Shown here piece after piece: positions 42,626 through 52,301 of a stretch of DNA of 64,000 nucleotides. The DNA is from JAABPW01 sp037132275 (GTDB taxonomy: Bacteria; Verrucomicrobiota; Kiritimatiellia; CAIKKV01; CAITUY01): positions 3,301 through 67,300 of the forward strand of contig JBAXPK010000009.1 of the NCBI GenBank assembly GCA_037132275.1, read 5' to 3'. The stretch's first letter is position 1. Each line of letters starts with the position of its first letter. The position numbers were made by a program, and so were the translations under genes. Under the pieces are notes generated by a model, which ran no database searches, was not told the DNA's origin, and saw nothing but the letters and a program-made list of their open reading frames with translations.

Positions 42626-42638
42626 ACCGTCCCTTCCT

Positions 42639-45188
42639 TTACCCGCCGTTTCTGGGCAATTCGATCGGGCAGGGCTTCAGGTTCCAGACCTCGCGCGAAT
42701 ATTCCATGATGGTCCGGTCGGAACTGAACTTGCCCATGTTGGCGATATTCATCACGACCATGCTGCCCCATTTGTCCTGGTCGCGATAGGTCTCGTCCAC
42801 CACTGTTTGGGTTTGGACGTAGGACTGAAAATCAGCCAAATGCATGTAATAGTCGCCATGCTCCAGCAGGGCTTCCCGGATAGACCGGAATAACCCGGGC
42901 TGTTCCAGGTTGATGAAGTCGCCGGACAGGCAGTCAATGATCGTCCGGATGGATTCATCGGTGTTGTAATAGTCCCAGGGATTATAGCCGGCGGCGCGGA
43001 GGTCGTTGACCTCTTCGATGGTTTTGCCGAAGAGGAAGAAGTTATCGGCACCCACTTCCTCCCGGATCTCGATGTTCGCGCCGTCGAGCGTGCCGATCGT
43101 CAGCGCGCCGTTCAGGGCAAACTTCATGTTGCCGGTGCCGCTGGCCTCGGTTCCAGCGGTGCTGATCTGCTCGCTCAGGTCGCTGGCCGGGATGATGCGC
43201 TCGGCGAGAGAGACGCGGTAATCGCTCAGGAAGACCACCTTCATGCGGCCCCGCACATCGGGATCGGTGTTGATCACGGAGGAGAGGTCATTGATGAGCT
43301 TGATGATCAACTTGGCCATGGCGTACCCCGGGGCCGCCTTGCCGCCGAAGATGAAGGTCCGGGGCTGGACGAACATGTTGGGATCCTTCTTGATCTGCGT
43401 ATAGCGGTGCAGGATGTGCAGGCAGTTGAGAAGCTGGCGCTTGTATTCGTGCATGCGCTTGACCTGGACGTCAAAAAGGGAGTTGGGATCCACATCCACG
43501 CCGTGAGCGACCCGGATATAGTCCGCCAGGCGAACCTTGTTATCCAGTTTGATGCGGCGCAGATCGGCCTTGAATTCCGCCTCCTTGGCGTAGCGCTCGA
43601 GTTTCTTGAGATCGTAGAGGTTCTTGATCCAGCCGTCGCCGATTCTTTTGGTGATCAGGGACGCCAGGGCGGGATTGCTCTTGAGCAGCCAGCGGCGCTG
43701 GGTGATGCCGTTGGTCATATTGGTGAATTTCTGCGGCCACAACTCGAAGAAATCCTTGAACAGGGTTTCCTTGAGCAACTGGGAGTGCAGCGCGGCCACG
43801 CCATTGACTTTGTGGCTGCCCACCACGGCGAGGTTCGCCATGCGGAGCTGTTTTTCATGGCCTTCCTCAACGAGCGACATGCGACCGAGGCGCTCGTGGT
43901 CGTTCGGAAACTTGTTCATGACCTGTCGCAGGAAGCGGCGATTAATTTCGTAAATGATGGTCAGATGTCGCGGCAGCAGATCCTCGAAAAGCCGGACGGG
44001 CCATTTCTCCAGTGCCTCGGGCATGATGGTGTGGTTCGTGTAGCCGAATACGCGCGTGGTCAGATCCCACGCCAGATCCCAGTCCAGGCCGTTTGTGTCA
44101 ATCAAAAGGCGCATCATCTCGGCAATACCCATGGCGGGATGGGTGTCGTTCAACTGGATCGCGACCTTATCGGGCAGTACGCGCCAATCGGTATTGTTGA
44201 CCCGGAAGCGGCGCAGGATATCCTGAAGCGAACAGGAGACGAAGAAGTACTGTTGCTTGAAGCGGAGTTCGCGGCCCTGCTCGATGCGGTCATTGGGGTA
44301 CAGGATCTTGGTGATGTTCTCGCGCAGGATCTTCTGTTCATAGGCGCGGATGTAATCGCCATTGTTGAAGAACGAGAGGTCGAACTCTTCCGAGGCCTTG
44401 GCCGTCCAGAGGCGCAGGTTGTTCACCGTGTTGTTGCCGTAACCGGCGACGGGGAAATCGTAGGGCATGCCGATGATCGTATCGTGATTGACCCAGCGCG
44501 AGGTATGGCGCCCCTGGTCGTCGCGCTCATCCTTGACTTCGCCGCCGAAATGGACGGGATACTGGTATTCGGGCCGCTCAATGTCCCACGGGGTTCCATC
44601 ACGGAGCCAGTTGTCGGGCTCCTCAACCTGGTTCCCGTTGCGGAGCGCCTGACGGAAGATACCGTAGTCGTAGCGGATGCCGTAGCCGTAGCCGGGGAGT
44701 TCGAGTGTGGCCAGCGAGTCGATAAAGCAGGCGGCCAGACGGCCGAGACCGCCGTTGCCGAGGGCGGCATCGCGCTCCAGATCGCGCAGATAGTTCCAGT
44801 CGAGGCCCAGTTCGGCCATGGCTTTGGCGACAATCTGGTCAAGCCCGAGGTTGATCACATTGTTCCCCATGGCCCGGCCGATGAGATACTCCAGGGACAG
44901 ATAATAAACGCGTTTGACGTTGCGCGAGACGTAGGTCTGGCTGGTTTGGATCCATCGGCCGATCAGGCGGTCGCGGACAGACATGGCGAGGGCGATGTAG
45001 CGGTCATGGTCGGTCGCCGAGTACTGGTCGCGGGCCAGCGTGTATCGCAAATGGTTCTCGAAGCTTAATTTGATGGCTTCGACGGTGTCGAGGGTGCGGT
45101 ATTGACGCAAATCATCACAGGGCGCCACTCCGTTATTAGTGCTGTCGGATGGGCGTTTCTTTTTCATGGTTGTCGTCGTCTTGGCCAT
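42639..45188 (-). CDS. glgP: Glycogen phosphorylase
   Basis: An 849-aa PLP-dependent phosphorylase releasing glucose-1-phosphate from glycogen or maltodextrin. Key segments are ALGNGGLGRLAACFIDS, the active-site TLDGANIEI and the PLP-lysine region EASGTGNMKFALNGAL. Length is normal. No glgA, glgB or malQ is adjacent. It may supply glucose-1-phosphate for the RfbA step 22 kb away, but that is speculative. Confidence 0.97.
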   Translation of the reverse strand: MAKTTTTMKKKRPSDSTNNGVAPCDDLRQYRTLDTVEAIKLSFENHLRYTLARDQYSATDHDRYIALAMSVRDRLIGRWIQTSQTYVSRNVKRVYYLSLEYLIGRAMGNNVINLGLDQIVAKAMAELGLDWNYLRDLERDAALGNGGLGRLAACFIDSLATLELPGYGYGIRYDYGIFRQALRNGNQVEEPDNWLRDGTPWDIERPEYQYPVHFGGEVKDERDDQGRHTSRWVNHDTIIGMPYDFPVAGYGNNTVNNLRLWTAKASEEFDLSFFNNGDYIRAYEQKILRENITKILYPNDRIEQGRELRFKQQYFFVSCSLQDILRRFRVNNTDWRVLPDKVAIQLNDTHPAMGIAEMMRLLIDTNGLDWDLAWDLTTRVFGYTNHTIMPEALEKWPVRLFEDLLPRHLTIIYEINRRFLRQVMNKFPNDHERLGRMSLVEEGHEKQLRMANLAVVGSHKVNGVAALHSQLLKETLFKDFFELWPQKFTNMTNGITQRRWLLKSNPALASLITKRIGDGWIKNLYDLKKLERYAKEAEFKADLRRIKLDNKVRLADYIRVAHGVDVDPNSLFDVQVKRMHEYKRQLLNCLHILHRYTQIKKDPNMFVQPRTFIFGGKAAPGYAMAKLIIKLINDLSSVINTDPDVRGRMKVVFLSDYRVSLAERIIPASDLSEQISTAGTEASGTGNMKFALNGALTIGTLDGANIEIREEVGADNFFLFGKTIEEVNDLRAAGYNPWDYYNTDESIRTIIDCLSGDFINLEQPGLFRSIREALLEHGDYYMHLADFQSYVQTQTVVDETYRDQDKWGSMVVMNIANMGKFSSDRTIMEYSREVWNLKPCPIELPRNGG

Positions 45189-45325
45189 AGTCTACCCCAG
45201 TTTGTTGTCATGCATCGAAACAAGCAGGAAGTATAGAGTAAATTGGGCGGAATGGCAAATAGCATGCCGCGTTTAGGGTGCAGGTTATGATTGACTCAGA
45301 AGGCGGGTTGATTGAAGCTTGCCGC

Positions 45326-45733
45326 ATGAAAACATCGACAACATTAGTTTCCTCAAAGGTTAGGGTTTGGAAATTTGGTCGTTTGGGAATTGGGGGCGTC
45401 GTGCTCCTGACGGCCGCTGCGGCGGTGTTGGCGGCGGAAAGCCCCCCGCCAAAAGACCTGGGCTTGTTCTTTCAGCAAAATTGCGCCCGCTGCCACGGGG
45501 CGAACGGGGATGGGCGTGATGCGACAGGCAAGCACCTTCGTGGAGCGGTTTTTACCACTCCACAATGGCAGCAGAATAACAATGATACGGCCATGGCCAA
45601 GGTCATCCTCAAGGGTAAGTTCTTCGGACTGGCAATGCCCGCTTTCAAGGATTCGCTCAGCCAGGATGAGGCCCTTCGCCTGGTCAGGGATATCCTTCAT
45701 AAGCAATTGGGCGCACCCAAGCCTCGTCCGTGA
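45326..45733 (+). CDS. Exported small cytochrome c
   Basis: A 135-aa protein with a Sec signal (LGIGGVVLLTAAAAVLAAE) and one haem site CARCH at about residue 57, with a distal Met in LAMPAF. It is a class I mono-haem c-type cytochrome, a periplasmic electron carrier. ATG 45326 is preferred; ATG 45287 would lengthen the leader. It is followed 20 bp later by a DUF6508 gene with no obvious functional tie. No oxidase or cytochrome maturation genes are nearby. Confidence 0.9.
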   Translation: MKTSTTLVSSKVRVWKFGRLGIGGVVLLTAAAAVLAAESPPPKDLGLFFQQNCARCHGANGDGRDATGKHLRGAVFTTPQWQQNNNDTAMAKVILKGKFFGLAMPAFKDSLSQDEALRLVRDILHKQLGAPKPRP

Positions 45734-45753
45734 TACGATTCGATCGCCATCAT

Positions 45754-46176
45754 ATGAAAACTTGTTCCCTGCGCGAATCTGAAGCCGTCGAGCCGAAACA
45801 GCTTGCCGCCCTGCTCGAGTTTATTCCCGTCTTTGAGGATCCGACTTTCTGTCCCGAACGGATAATACCGGTTGATGAATCCGAACTGCCTGATGTGGAT
45901 TTCATGAAGGTGGTATCGCGTTTCATGGATGCCTGCTACAAGAACGGGTTCGTGGTCCGCTTTGACTGGGAAGCGTGGGAGGCTGAGGGAATGGGCTACG
46001 TCAGGACGCCGGAATTATTAAAGGAGGCCGATCTGAATGGATTGCGTCGGTTGCTCACCTGGCATGTCCGGCAAAACCGGTTTGTCAGGCTCCACGTCGC
46101 CACCATGATCGCCACGGGACATATTTTGCAAGTGTTGAAACGCTTGAACGAGCTGGTTATCCCAGAATGTCCTTGA
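45754..46176 (+). CDS. DUF6508 family protein
   Basis: A 140-aa soluble protein with the DUF6508 pattern (LLEFIPVFEDPTFCPE, FMDACYKNGFVVRFDWEAW, LRRLLTWHVRQNRF). The family is uncharacterised and often near defence or mobile genes. It starts at ATG 45754. It is convergent with the desulfurase gene and overlaps it by 20 bp at the 3' ends. Confidence 0.75.
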   Translation: MKTCSLRESEAVEPKQLAALLEFIPVFEDPTFCPERIIPVDESELPDVDFMKVVSRFMDACYKNGFVVRFDWEAWEAEGMGYVRTPELLKEADLNGLRRLLTWHVRQNRFVRLHVATMIATGHILQVLKRLNELVIPECP

Positions 46177-47371
46177 GCCCCTCGATCAGGCGGTCAATGT
46201 CGGCATGGGTGTTGAAAACATGGGTCGAGGCCCGTATCGTTCCCTCCAGTTTTAACCGATGGTGAAGAATGTGGGCGCAATGATAGCCGCCGCTTACCAG
46301 AATCTGGTGCCGGTCAAACAATTGACGGGCCACGGCATCGGCGCTGAGCCCGCTGGTTTCCACTTTGAAGGTTGCCAGTCCGATCCGATGAGTTAAGGGA
46401 ACGCTGCCGGCAAGAACGTTTACTTCCGGGATGGCACCCAGTGCTTCCACAAGATGCCTGCCCAGGTCAAACGAGTGGCTGGCAACCGCCTCCATACCGA
46501 TGGCGCGAAGATAAGCCACTGCGGCGCCAAGCCCGATCACTCCCTCGATATTGGGCGTTCCCGCCTCGAAACGGAGAGGAAGTGCGTGAGCGACAAACCG
46601 GTCATCGCTATGGAATTTCACCATTCCGCCGCCAGTTTGATACAAGGACAGCGCGTCCAGCCGTTCCCGTTTCCCATACAAAATTCCGACGCCGGACGGG
46701 CCCAGCAATTTGTGCCCCGAGGTCGCCAGGAAATCGCAATCAAGCGCCTTGACGTCGATGGGAATATGACTGGCACTCTGGGAGGCATCAAGGAACACGG
46801 GCACATTCCGGGCATGGGCTGCGGCAATCCACGGCTCCACCGGCGCCAGCACCCCCAGTGTGTTTGAAACCTGGGCTATTGTCGCCAGCCGAGTTCGGGG
46901 CGACAGGAGCGAATCGATTTGGTCGTAAAGGGGAACCCCTTCGGAATCAAGGTCGACAGGCATCACCCTGGCATGAACCCGCCAGGGCATGAAGTTGGAG
47001 TGATGTTCGGAAGGAGCCAGGATCACCTCGTCATCAGACTTCAAGACAAGCCCGTGCGCCACGAGGTTAATGGCTTCCGTGGTGTTGCGCGTAAAGATAA
47101 TCTCATCCGGCGAGGCGTTCAGGAATGAGGCCACCTCATGGCGGGCCCGCTCGAATAAATCGGTCGCTTCCTCCGAGAGGCCATGGACACCCCGGTGGAC
47201 ATTGGCGGTGTGGTTTTCGTAAAACCGGGTGACCGCATCGATGACGCACCGGGGTTTGGGAGCCGTGGACGCACTGTCGAGGTGCGTGATGGTGTGGCCA
47301 TCAACCTGTCTCTTGAGCAGGGGAAAATCCGCCCGGGTCCAGGCTAGCGGATCGGTTCGAGGTGAATTCAT
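46157..47371 (-). CDS. SufS-like cysteine desulfurase
   Basis: A 404-aa fold-type I PLP enzyme of the SufS/CsdA group. The PLP lysine is in ATSGHKLLGPSG, the catalytic Cys in SGGYHCAHIL, and N-terminal FPLLKRQVDGHTITHLDSAS is typical. It should release sulfur from cysteine as a persulfide. No SufB, SufC, SufD or SufE lies nearby; it is instead last in a four-gene operon with PaaK-like, extradiol dioxygenase-like and Smr genes, so its sulfur may serve a different acceptor. Confidence 0.92.
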   Translation of the reverse strand: MNSPRTDPLAWTRADFPLLKRQVDGHTITHLDSASTAPKPRCVIDAVTRFYENHTANVHRGVHGLSEEATDLFERARHEVASFLNASPDEIIFTRNTTEAINLVAHGLVLKSDDEVILAPSEHHSNFMPWRVHARVMPVDLDSEGVPLYDQIDSLLSPRTRLATIAQVSNTLGVLAPVEPWIAAAHARNVPVFLDASQSASHIPIDVKALDCDFLATSGHKLLGPSGVGILYGKRERLDALSLYQTGGGMVKFHSDDRFVAHALPLRFEAGTPNIEGVIGLGAAVAYLRAIGMEAVASHSFDLGRHLVEALGAIPEVNVLAGSVPLTHRIGLATFKVETSGLSADAVARQLFDRHQILVSGGYHCAHILHHRLKLEGTIRASTHVFNTHADIDRLIEGLKDILG

Positions 47372-48687
47372 CGGGACTCCTCTCCTGTCATGAACAGGGC
47401 TTCATGGTTCCATGCCCCCGAAGTCCGGGCAAGGCGGAATTTTCCGGATGGTTCCGTGGGTATGGCGGCCTCAGGTCGCATGATGATGCAGGCGCCCGGC
47501 CCATAAATCGACTGTAGGCCGGCTTGGAGTACCAACTTCGGCTCGGCCTGACCCGTTGAGGCGACGTAGTGGAAAATATAATCACAGGCGCCTGTTTGCT
47601 CCATCTGGTAGGACACAAGGGCATCCATTTCGCCCACCGTTCGGTCAAGGTCATCCACCGTGACGGCCCGGCCGGTTTCCGTAAACGTCAAATCCCTCGT
47701 TCGCCCTAGGATACGGGCTGCCGTCAGACCCCTTGAGCGGCCGCAGGGACAGGCACCGGTTTCAAGCCGGATCAGATCGCCGATATCAAAACGAAGGAGG
47801 CAGACCCATGGATTCCCGAGCGTGGTGACCAGAATCCGGCCGACACGCGGATCGCCGAGGGAGGGGGTCAAGGGCTGGAAGTCCAAATGGCAGTACTCCG
47901 TGTTCTGGTGGAAGCGTCCGTGCTCGCATTCGGTGAGGATATGTCCCGTCTCCGTGGATCCATAAGAACTCAGGATCGGGGTGCGGGGGAAGACGGGCTT
48001 GATATGCCGATAATGGAGGCGAGAGGGGAACTCATAGGTCAGGGAGACAAACCGGGGTTGATACAGGGCGCGGCCCTGTTCCCGGGCATAGCGGCACAGA
48101 ATGGCCAGATAGGCGGGGTCGGCCTCAAGCAGGTCCGGTTGGAACTGGTCCAGTTCGTGGATCATCCGGTCCATGTCATGCGGCAGCCAGCGGGTCGGAT
48201 CCGTCTGCTGGTTGAGAAACAAAAGGCGTCCCAAGGTACGCTCCTCGAGAGATAATTCGCCGATATGGCAAACAGTTCCGGCGCATAGCGGCGTGGTGAG
48301 GACCGCCTCGCGTTGACGCCCGGTGATGACGCGGTCGAGACCGGTGTGAAGAGATGCGGCGGCCTGTTCGGAAGCATCCCACCAGGGTTGATACCAGACG
48401 ATGGACGAACGATCCTCGGTGGTGCCACTGGTGGTGACCCATTCCACTTCGCCCGATACCAGACCGGCTTTTAAGTTTCGATCCCGGGGCACAAACCCCT
48501 TTGGCATGTGCGCCCGGATATCACGTTTGGTCAAAACGGGAAGGGCGGCGTATCGTTGTTCCAGGGGGCATTCCGACCCCGGGTCAAACGCTCGCCAGCT
48601 CTCGTAGAAAGGGACATTTGCGAGCGCATGATCCAATGCATTCGGGTTCACTAGTGGATGTTCCGGGAATTGTATTGTTTTGGGCAT
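47368..48687 (-). CDS. PaaK-like acyl-adenylate/CoA ligase
   Basis: A 439-aa ANL-superfamily protein of the phenylacetate-CoA ligase / coenzyme F390 synthetase group. Landmarks are VTTSGTTEDRSSIVWYQ (P-loop), SSYGSTETGH, LRFDIGDLIRLETG and CPCGRS with a possible zinc site. The substrate is not evident. It overlaps the desulfurase gene by 4 bp and the dioxygenase gene by one base. The combination with a sulfur donor suggests activation of a carboxylate before thiolation or a thioester step, but this is an inference. Confidence 0.8.
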   Translation of the reverse strand: MPKTIQFPEHPLVNPNALDHALANVPFYESWRAFDPGSECPLEQRYAALPVLTKRDIRAHMPKGFVPRDRNLKAGLVSGEVEWVTTSGTTEDRSSIVWYQPWWDASEQAAASLHTGLDRVITGRQREAVLTTPLCAGTVCHIGELSLEERTLGRLLFLNQQTDPTRWLPHDMDRMIHELDQFQPDLLEADPAYLAILCRYAREQGRALYQPRFVSLTYEFPSRLHYRHIKPVFPRTPILSSYGSTETGHILTECEHGRFHQNTEYCHLDFQPLTPSLGDPRVGRILVTTLGNPWVCLLRFDIGDLIRLETGACPCGRSRGLTAARILGRTRDLTFTETGRAVTVDDLDRTVGEMDALVSYQMEQTGACDYIFHYVASTGQAEPKLVLQAGLQSIYGPGACIIMRPEAAIPTEPSGKFRLARTSGAWNHEALFMTGEESR

Positions 48688-49469
48688 CAGCCGATCCTAA
48701 AGCCGCGCATGGAGATGGATCCGAGGACGACCTCTTCCGTGAAAAACGATAGCGCCTCATTCTTCTCCTGGAGCGCCAGCGCGTAGAGCATTGGTAGATA
48801 ATGTTCGTTTGTGGGGATGGCCAGCGCTGCCGTGGCCCCTAGCCGGGCATAATGAACCAATGCGTCATGGTCGCGTGTCTCGATAAGCGTTTTCAATTTT
48901 GCGTCAAATTCCGACGCCCACTCGAAAGGCTTGTTTGTCCATTCCATCAGGCCAAGGTTGTGAACCATGTTGCCGCTTCCAACGATCAGCAGGCCCCGTT
49001 CTCGCAAAGGGGCTAGTTCGCGGCCGATCTCGTAATGGCGGTGCGGCGGCAACGCACGATTAAGGCTCAGTTGGAAAACGGGCACGTTCGCCTTTGGATA
49101 CATGCGGCAGAGGACGGACCATGTGCCGTGATCCAAACCCCAGTTCATATCCGGTTTGACCGTTATAGAATGGATGATTTCGCAGGTTGTCCGTACCCAT
49201 TCCGGTGATCCGTCGGTCGGATACTGTTTCATAAACAGTTCCGGTGGAAAGCCCCCAAAGTCGTGAATGGTCTTTGGTTTCGGCATGGCCGTCACCCATG
49301 TCCCGTCGGTTTCCCAGTGTGCGGAGATGCAGAGTATGGCTTGTGGATGGGGCAGAGCCGCCCCCAATGCCGCCCAGGTGCGGCTGAATTTATTATCCTC
49401 GAGTGCATTCATGGGGCTGCCATGGCCGACGAAAAGCACTGGCATTTTTGTCGTGGTTCCCGTGGTCAT
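48687..49469 (-). CDS. YgiD-like extradiol dioxygenase (4,5-DOPA type)
   Basis: A 260-aa class III extradiol ring-cleavage dioxygenase. Likely iron ligands are in FVGHGSPMNALED (His), ISAHWETDG (His), DHGTWSVLC (His) and a later Glu/His in GSGNMVHNLGL. E. coli YgiD cleaves L-DOPA. It overlaps both neighbours (smr by 4 bp, the ligase by one base), so all four genes should be made together. Confidence 0.9.
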   Translation of the reverse strand: MTTGTTTKMPVLFVGHGSPMNALEDNKFSRTWAALGAALPHPQAILCISAHWETDGTWVTAMPKPKTIHDFGGFPPELFMKQYPTDGSPEWVRTTCEIIHSITVKPDMNWGLDHGTWSVLCRMYPKANVPVFQLSLNRALPPHRHYEIGRELAPLRERGLLIVGSGNMVHNLGLMEWTNKPFEWASEFDAKLKTLIETRDHDALVHYARLGATAALAIPTNEHYLPMLYALALQEKNEALSFFTEEVVLGSISMRGFRIG

Positions 49470-49795
49470 CGTGCCGAACCCTCCAGCGATACGATTGTCA
49501 CCCCGCTGCCGCCGGGGGTTTGGCCGGCTTCGCCCAGCCTGAAGTGAGTGATCCCCAGGGCCTTCAAACGCTGGTGAATGGCCTTGCGCAACGCACCGGT
49601 GCCGTGCCCGTGAATAAGGCGGACTTCCAGAAACCCCTCCAGCATAGCGTCGCTCAGGAACAGGTCGAGGCGGGGCAGCATGTCCTCCACTCTCAGCCCA
49701 TGCATGTCGATTTCACTTGCCGCCCCGGGCCGCCGCGCGGAACGGCGGATCAAAACCCGGTTCCTCATTGTATTGCCGGACGCTTGTTTTTTCAT
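49466..49795 (-). CDS. Smr domain protein
   Basis: A 109-aa Smr (small MutS-related) domain protein. IDMHGLRVEDML, LIHGHGTGALRKAIHQ and SGVTIVSL are the family signatures; the HGxG box is present. Smr domains are nicking or RNA endonucleases and occur alone as here. It begins the minus-strand operon smr-dioxygenase-ligase-desulfurase. Confidence 0.85.
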   Translation of the reverse strand: MKKQASGNTMRNRVLIRRSARRPGAASEIDMHGLRVEDMLPRLDLFLSDAMLEGFLEVRLIHGHGTGALRKAIHQRLKALGITHFRLGEAGQTPGGSGVTIVSLEGSAR

Positions 49796-49953
49796 GTGAT
49801 GTTTTTAATAGAACGGAACAAGGAGATATTGCTTTGTTTAATAAGTTGTGACAAGCACAGTTGCCTGCTGCTTGTTATGTGCGGAACGATATGGTCTACT
49901 TTCAGCAGTAATGGCGGTATTCTGTAAATAAGTAGGGCGAGGTTAACACAAAG

Positions 49954-51228
49954 ATGGGCGATTTTTTGCATTCTGCGGCTATTGGTTCCACAACGCTTGT
50001 TGCGGTCATGGTGATGTACCAGTTCGTCCTGGCGATTGCGGCCTATTTTCACAGGCGTCGGGCGGTCAGGGAAATGGGGCGAGCCATGCCTGGCTTGGAG
50101 CAATACCCGCCGATTACCATTTTGGTGCCCGCCCACAATGAAGAGGTGGTGATCGAGCGTACGGTGAGAACCTTGCTGGCGTTGCGGTATCCCGAAACCA
50201 AACTGACGTTGCTGGTCATCGATGACGCCTCGACAGACGGCACCGCAGCGATCCTGGACCGCCTGCACAGGGAAAACCCGCGCGTTCAGGTTTACCACCG
50301 CCAAAAACCGGACGGCGGGCTTGGCAAAGCGGCCGCCCTTAACGCCGCCACTCTGCGCGTTACGGACGATTATATCGCCGTCTACGACGCGGACAACTGC
50401 CCCGAGCCGGATTCGTTATTGCGGTTGATGGCGCGTTTCATCGAAAACCCGTCGTTGGCGGCGGCGGTTGGAAAGTTTCGCTGCGGCAACAAACGCCAGA
50501 ACTTTCTCACCCGTTGCGTCAACATTGAGGGCCTGTGTTTCCAGGACATTGTACAGGCCGGCCGCCATATGATCTTTGGCATCGCCTTTTTAACCGGTAC
50601 CAACTACGTGATTAAAAAGAGTGTCCTTTTGGAGGTCGGCGGGTGGGACGAAGAGGCGCTGGCGGAGGATAGCGAACTTTCCACTCGCTTATACATGGGA
50701 CAATACCGCGTTGACTATGTGCCCTGTTCACAGACCTGGGAGCAGGAGCCGGAGACCATGAGGGTATGGATGAAGCAACGCACCCGCTGGGCGCGTGGCA
50801 ACAACTATGCCATCATGAAAATCATCCGTACCTTTGCGATGTCGAAAGACAAGTGGCGCACCTTCGAGAATCTACTCATGTTGGCGATGAGTTATCTCTT
50901 TCTGATGGCCATTGTCATCTCTCAAACCATCTTGATCCTGTCGTTATGTGGATTCAATCACATCGGCCACGATGCCGGGTGGATCTTCGGATTCTGGAAG
51001 TTAGCTGCCTTTATGTACGTTGCGCAAGTCTGGTACACCCTCGCCCTTGAGCGGGAAGCGCAGCCGGTGAACGTGCTGGTTGGCCTGTTGATGTACTTCT
51101 TCTATGGTTACCTCTGGATGGCCGCCATTGTCCGCGCCCTCTATCACGACGTGGTCGTAAGGAAGGAGCGCATCTGGGACAAGACGGCGCGTTTCGAGAC
51201 TGAACTGGAGGTCGGCGACCAGGCGTAG
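49954..51228 (+). CDS. Membrane-bound processive glycosyltransferase family 2
   Basis: A 424-aa GT2 enzyme. An N-terminal helix (residues 10-35), the catalytic domain with DDASTDG, VYDADN, AEDSELSTRL and QRTRWARG (the processive QxxRW type), and several C-terminal membrane helices follow. It likely makes a polysaccharide such as a chitin-, cellulose- or PNAG-like polymer, or moves sugar in envelope synthesis. The substrate is unknown. It is alone on this strand, 91 bp before the sigma gene. Confidence 0.88.
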   Translation: MGDFLHSAAIGSTTLVAVMVMYQFVLAIAAYFHRRRAVREMGRAMPGLEQYPPITILVPAHNEEVVIERTVRTLLALRYPETKLTLLVIDDASTDGTAAILDRLHRENPRVQVYHRQKPDGGLGKAAALNAATLRVTDDYIAVYDADNCPEPDSLLRLMARFIENPSLAAAVGKFRCGNKRQNFLTRCVNIEGLCFQDIVQAGRHMIFGIAFLTGTNYVIKKSVLLEVGGWDEEALAEDSELSTRLYMGQYRVDYVPCSQTWEQEPETMRVWMKQRTRWARGNNYAIMKIIRTFAMSKDKWRTFENLLMLAMSYLFLMAIVISQTILILSLCGFNHIGHDAGWIFGFWKLAAFMYVAQVWYTLALEREAQPVNVLVGLLMYFFYGYLWMAAIVRALYHDVVVRKERIWDKTARFETELEVGDQA

Positions 51229-51319
51229 TCACCCCTTTGACACCTCCAGGCGCTGTCTGCCTGATGATTCAATCCGGGAATTGCTGGGCTTCAGGAGGTC
51301 GCGCTGGTATAAAGGCGGC

Positions 51320-51889
51320 ATGAGCGACCGGCGTGAGTTGGATCAGGAGTTGGTGGCCCGATCCCGGGAGGGTGACCACGCGGCGTATACGCAACTCATG
51401 GATTACTATCAGGCTCCCATTCTGAACTTCGTTTATCGTATGGTGGGCAACCGGGAAGAGGCGGAAGATATCGCCCAGGATGTGTTTGTCAGGGCCTATC
51501 GAAAACTTGGCTCGTTTGCCTTTCGCTCGTCACGCGATCGGTTTTCGACATGGCTGTTTCAGTTGGCCCGAAATGCGACAGTAGATGTTTTGAGACGGCG
51601 GCAACGGCGTCCCGTTCAGTCGCTTGATGAATTCCCGCTGCTGGCGCCCGTGACCGTTGGTGACCCCGCCCTGGACGCCGGTGACAGGGAACAGGAACGG
51701 GCGATTGCCGCCGCCATCGCCGAACTTCCCGAAGACCAGCGCATCGCCCTGGTGCTTTCAGTCTATGAGGGGCAGCCTTATGCCGATATTGCCGTGATTA
51801 TGAATGCCTCCGTGAAATCGGTGGAGGCGAGAATTTACCGCGCCCGTCAGTTCTTGCGGCAGCGGTTGGCGCTTTTTTTGTCGCAATAA
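51320..51889 (+). CDS. ECF RNA polymerase sigma factor
   Basis: A 189-aa sigma-70 family ECF factor. Region 2 is QLMDYYQAPILNFVYRMVGNREEAEDIAQDVFVRAY, and region 4 is LPEDQRIALVLSVYEGQPYADIAVIM with VKSVEARIYRARQFLRQRL. The start at ATG 51320 omits an unlikely 13-residue leader. Together with the next two genes it resembles the CnrYXH-type metal-response system (sigma, anti-sigma, sensor). Probable targets are cusCBA and its own operon. Confidence 0.93.
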   Translation: MSDRRELDQELVARSREGDHAAYTQLMDYYQAPILNFVYRMVGNREEAEDIAQDVFVRAYRKLGSFAFRSSRDRFSTWLFQLARNATVDVLRRRQRRPVQSLDEFPLLAPVTVGDPALDAGDREQERAIAAAIAELPEDQRIALVLSVYEGQPYADIAVIMNASVKSVEARIYRARQFLRQRLALFLSQ

Positions 51890-51944
51890 TATTTCTGCGA
51901 GGGTTTTTGCTTCCGCCAGCGTTTTAAGAAGTAGAGGGAGAGGA

Positions 51945-52301
51945 ATGTTGAGTGTGAAAAGTAATTATTCATACAGTGGCTTGCCTGAGGACGAGAAACT
52001 TGATGCGTTGCTGAAAACGTATGGGGGCATTACCCCTGCGCCAGATTTCAATGAGGCGGTTTGGCAGCGATTAAGTATAGATAAATCCCGGAATAAGGCG
52101 CAGCCTGTCCTGACATGGGTCAGGGTTAATGTGAAACCCTTCGATGCGGTTGCGGCTTTGGCGGGCGTGGCGGCTGGGTTTATCCTGTCCCTGCAAGTCC
52201 TATCCCACGGGGTAGCGCCGGCGGATCCGCGTTTTCAAATACTCAATTCCGCGAGTTTGACGGGGGGCTATATGCAGTTGGCTTCACAGGGGGTGAAATG
52301 A
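51945..52301 (+). CDS. Short membrane anti-sigma-like protein
   Basis: A 118-aa protein with an N-terminal soluble region of 60 residues and one membrane helix (VAALAGVAAGFILSLQVLSHG). There is no zinc-type HxxxCxxC anti-sigma motif. Placement between an ECF sigma gene and a CnrX-like gene suggests a CnrY-like anti-sigma factor. It overlaps the next gene by 4 bp (ATGA). The identity is inferred from context and layout only. Confidence 0.6.
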   Translation: MLSVKSNYSYSGLPEDEKLDALLKTYGGITPAPDFNEAVWQRLSIDKSRNKAQPVLTWVRVNVKPFDAVAALAGVAAGFILSLQVLSHGVAPADPRFQILNSASLTGGYMQLASQGVK

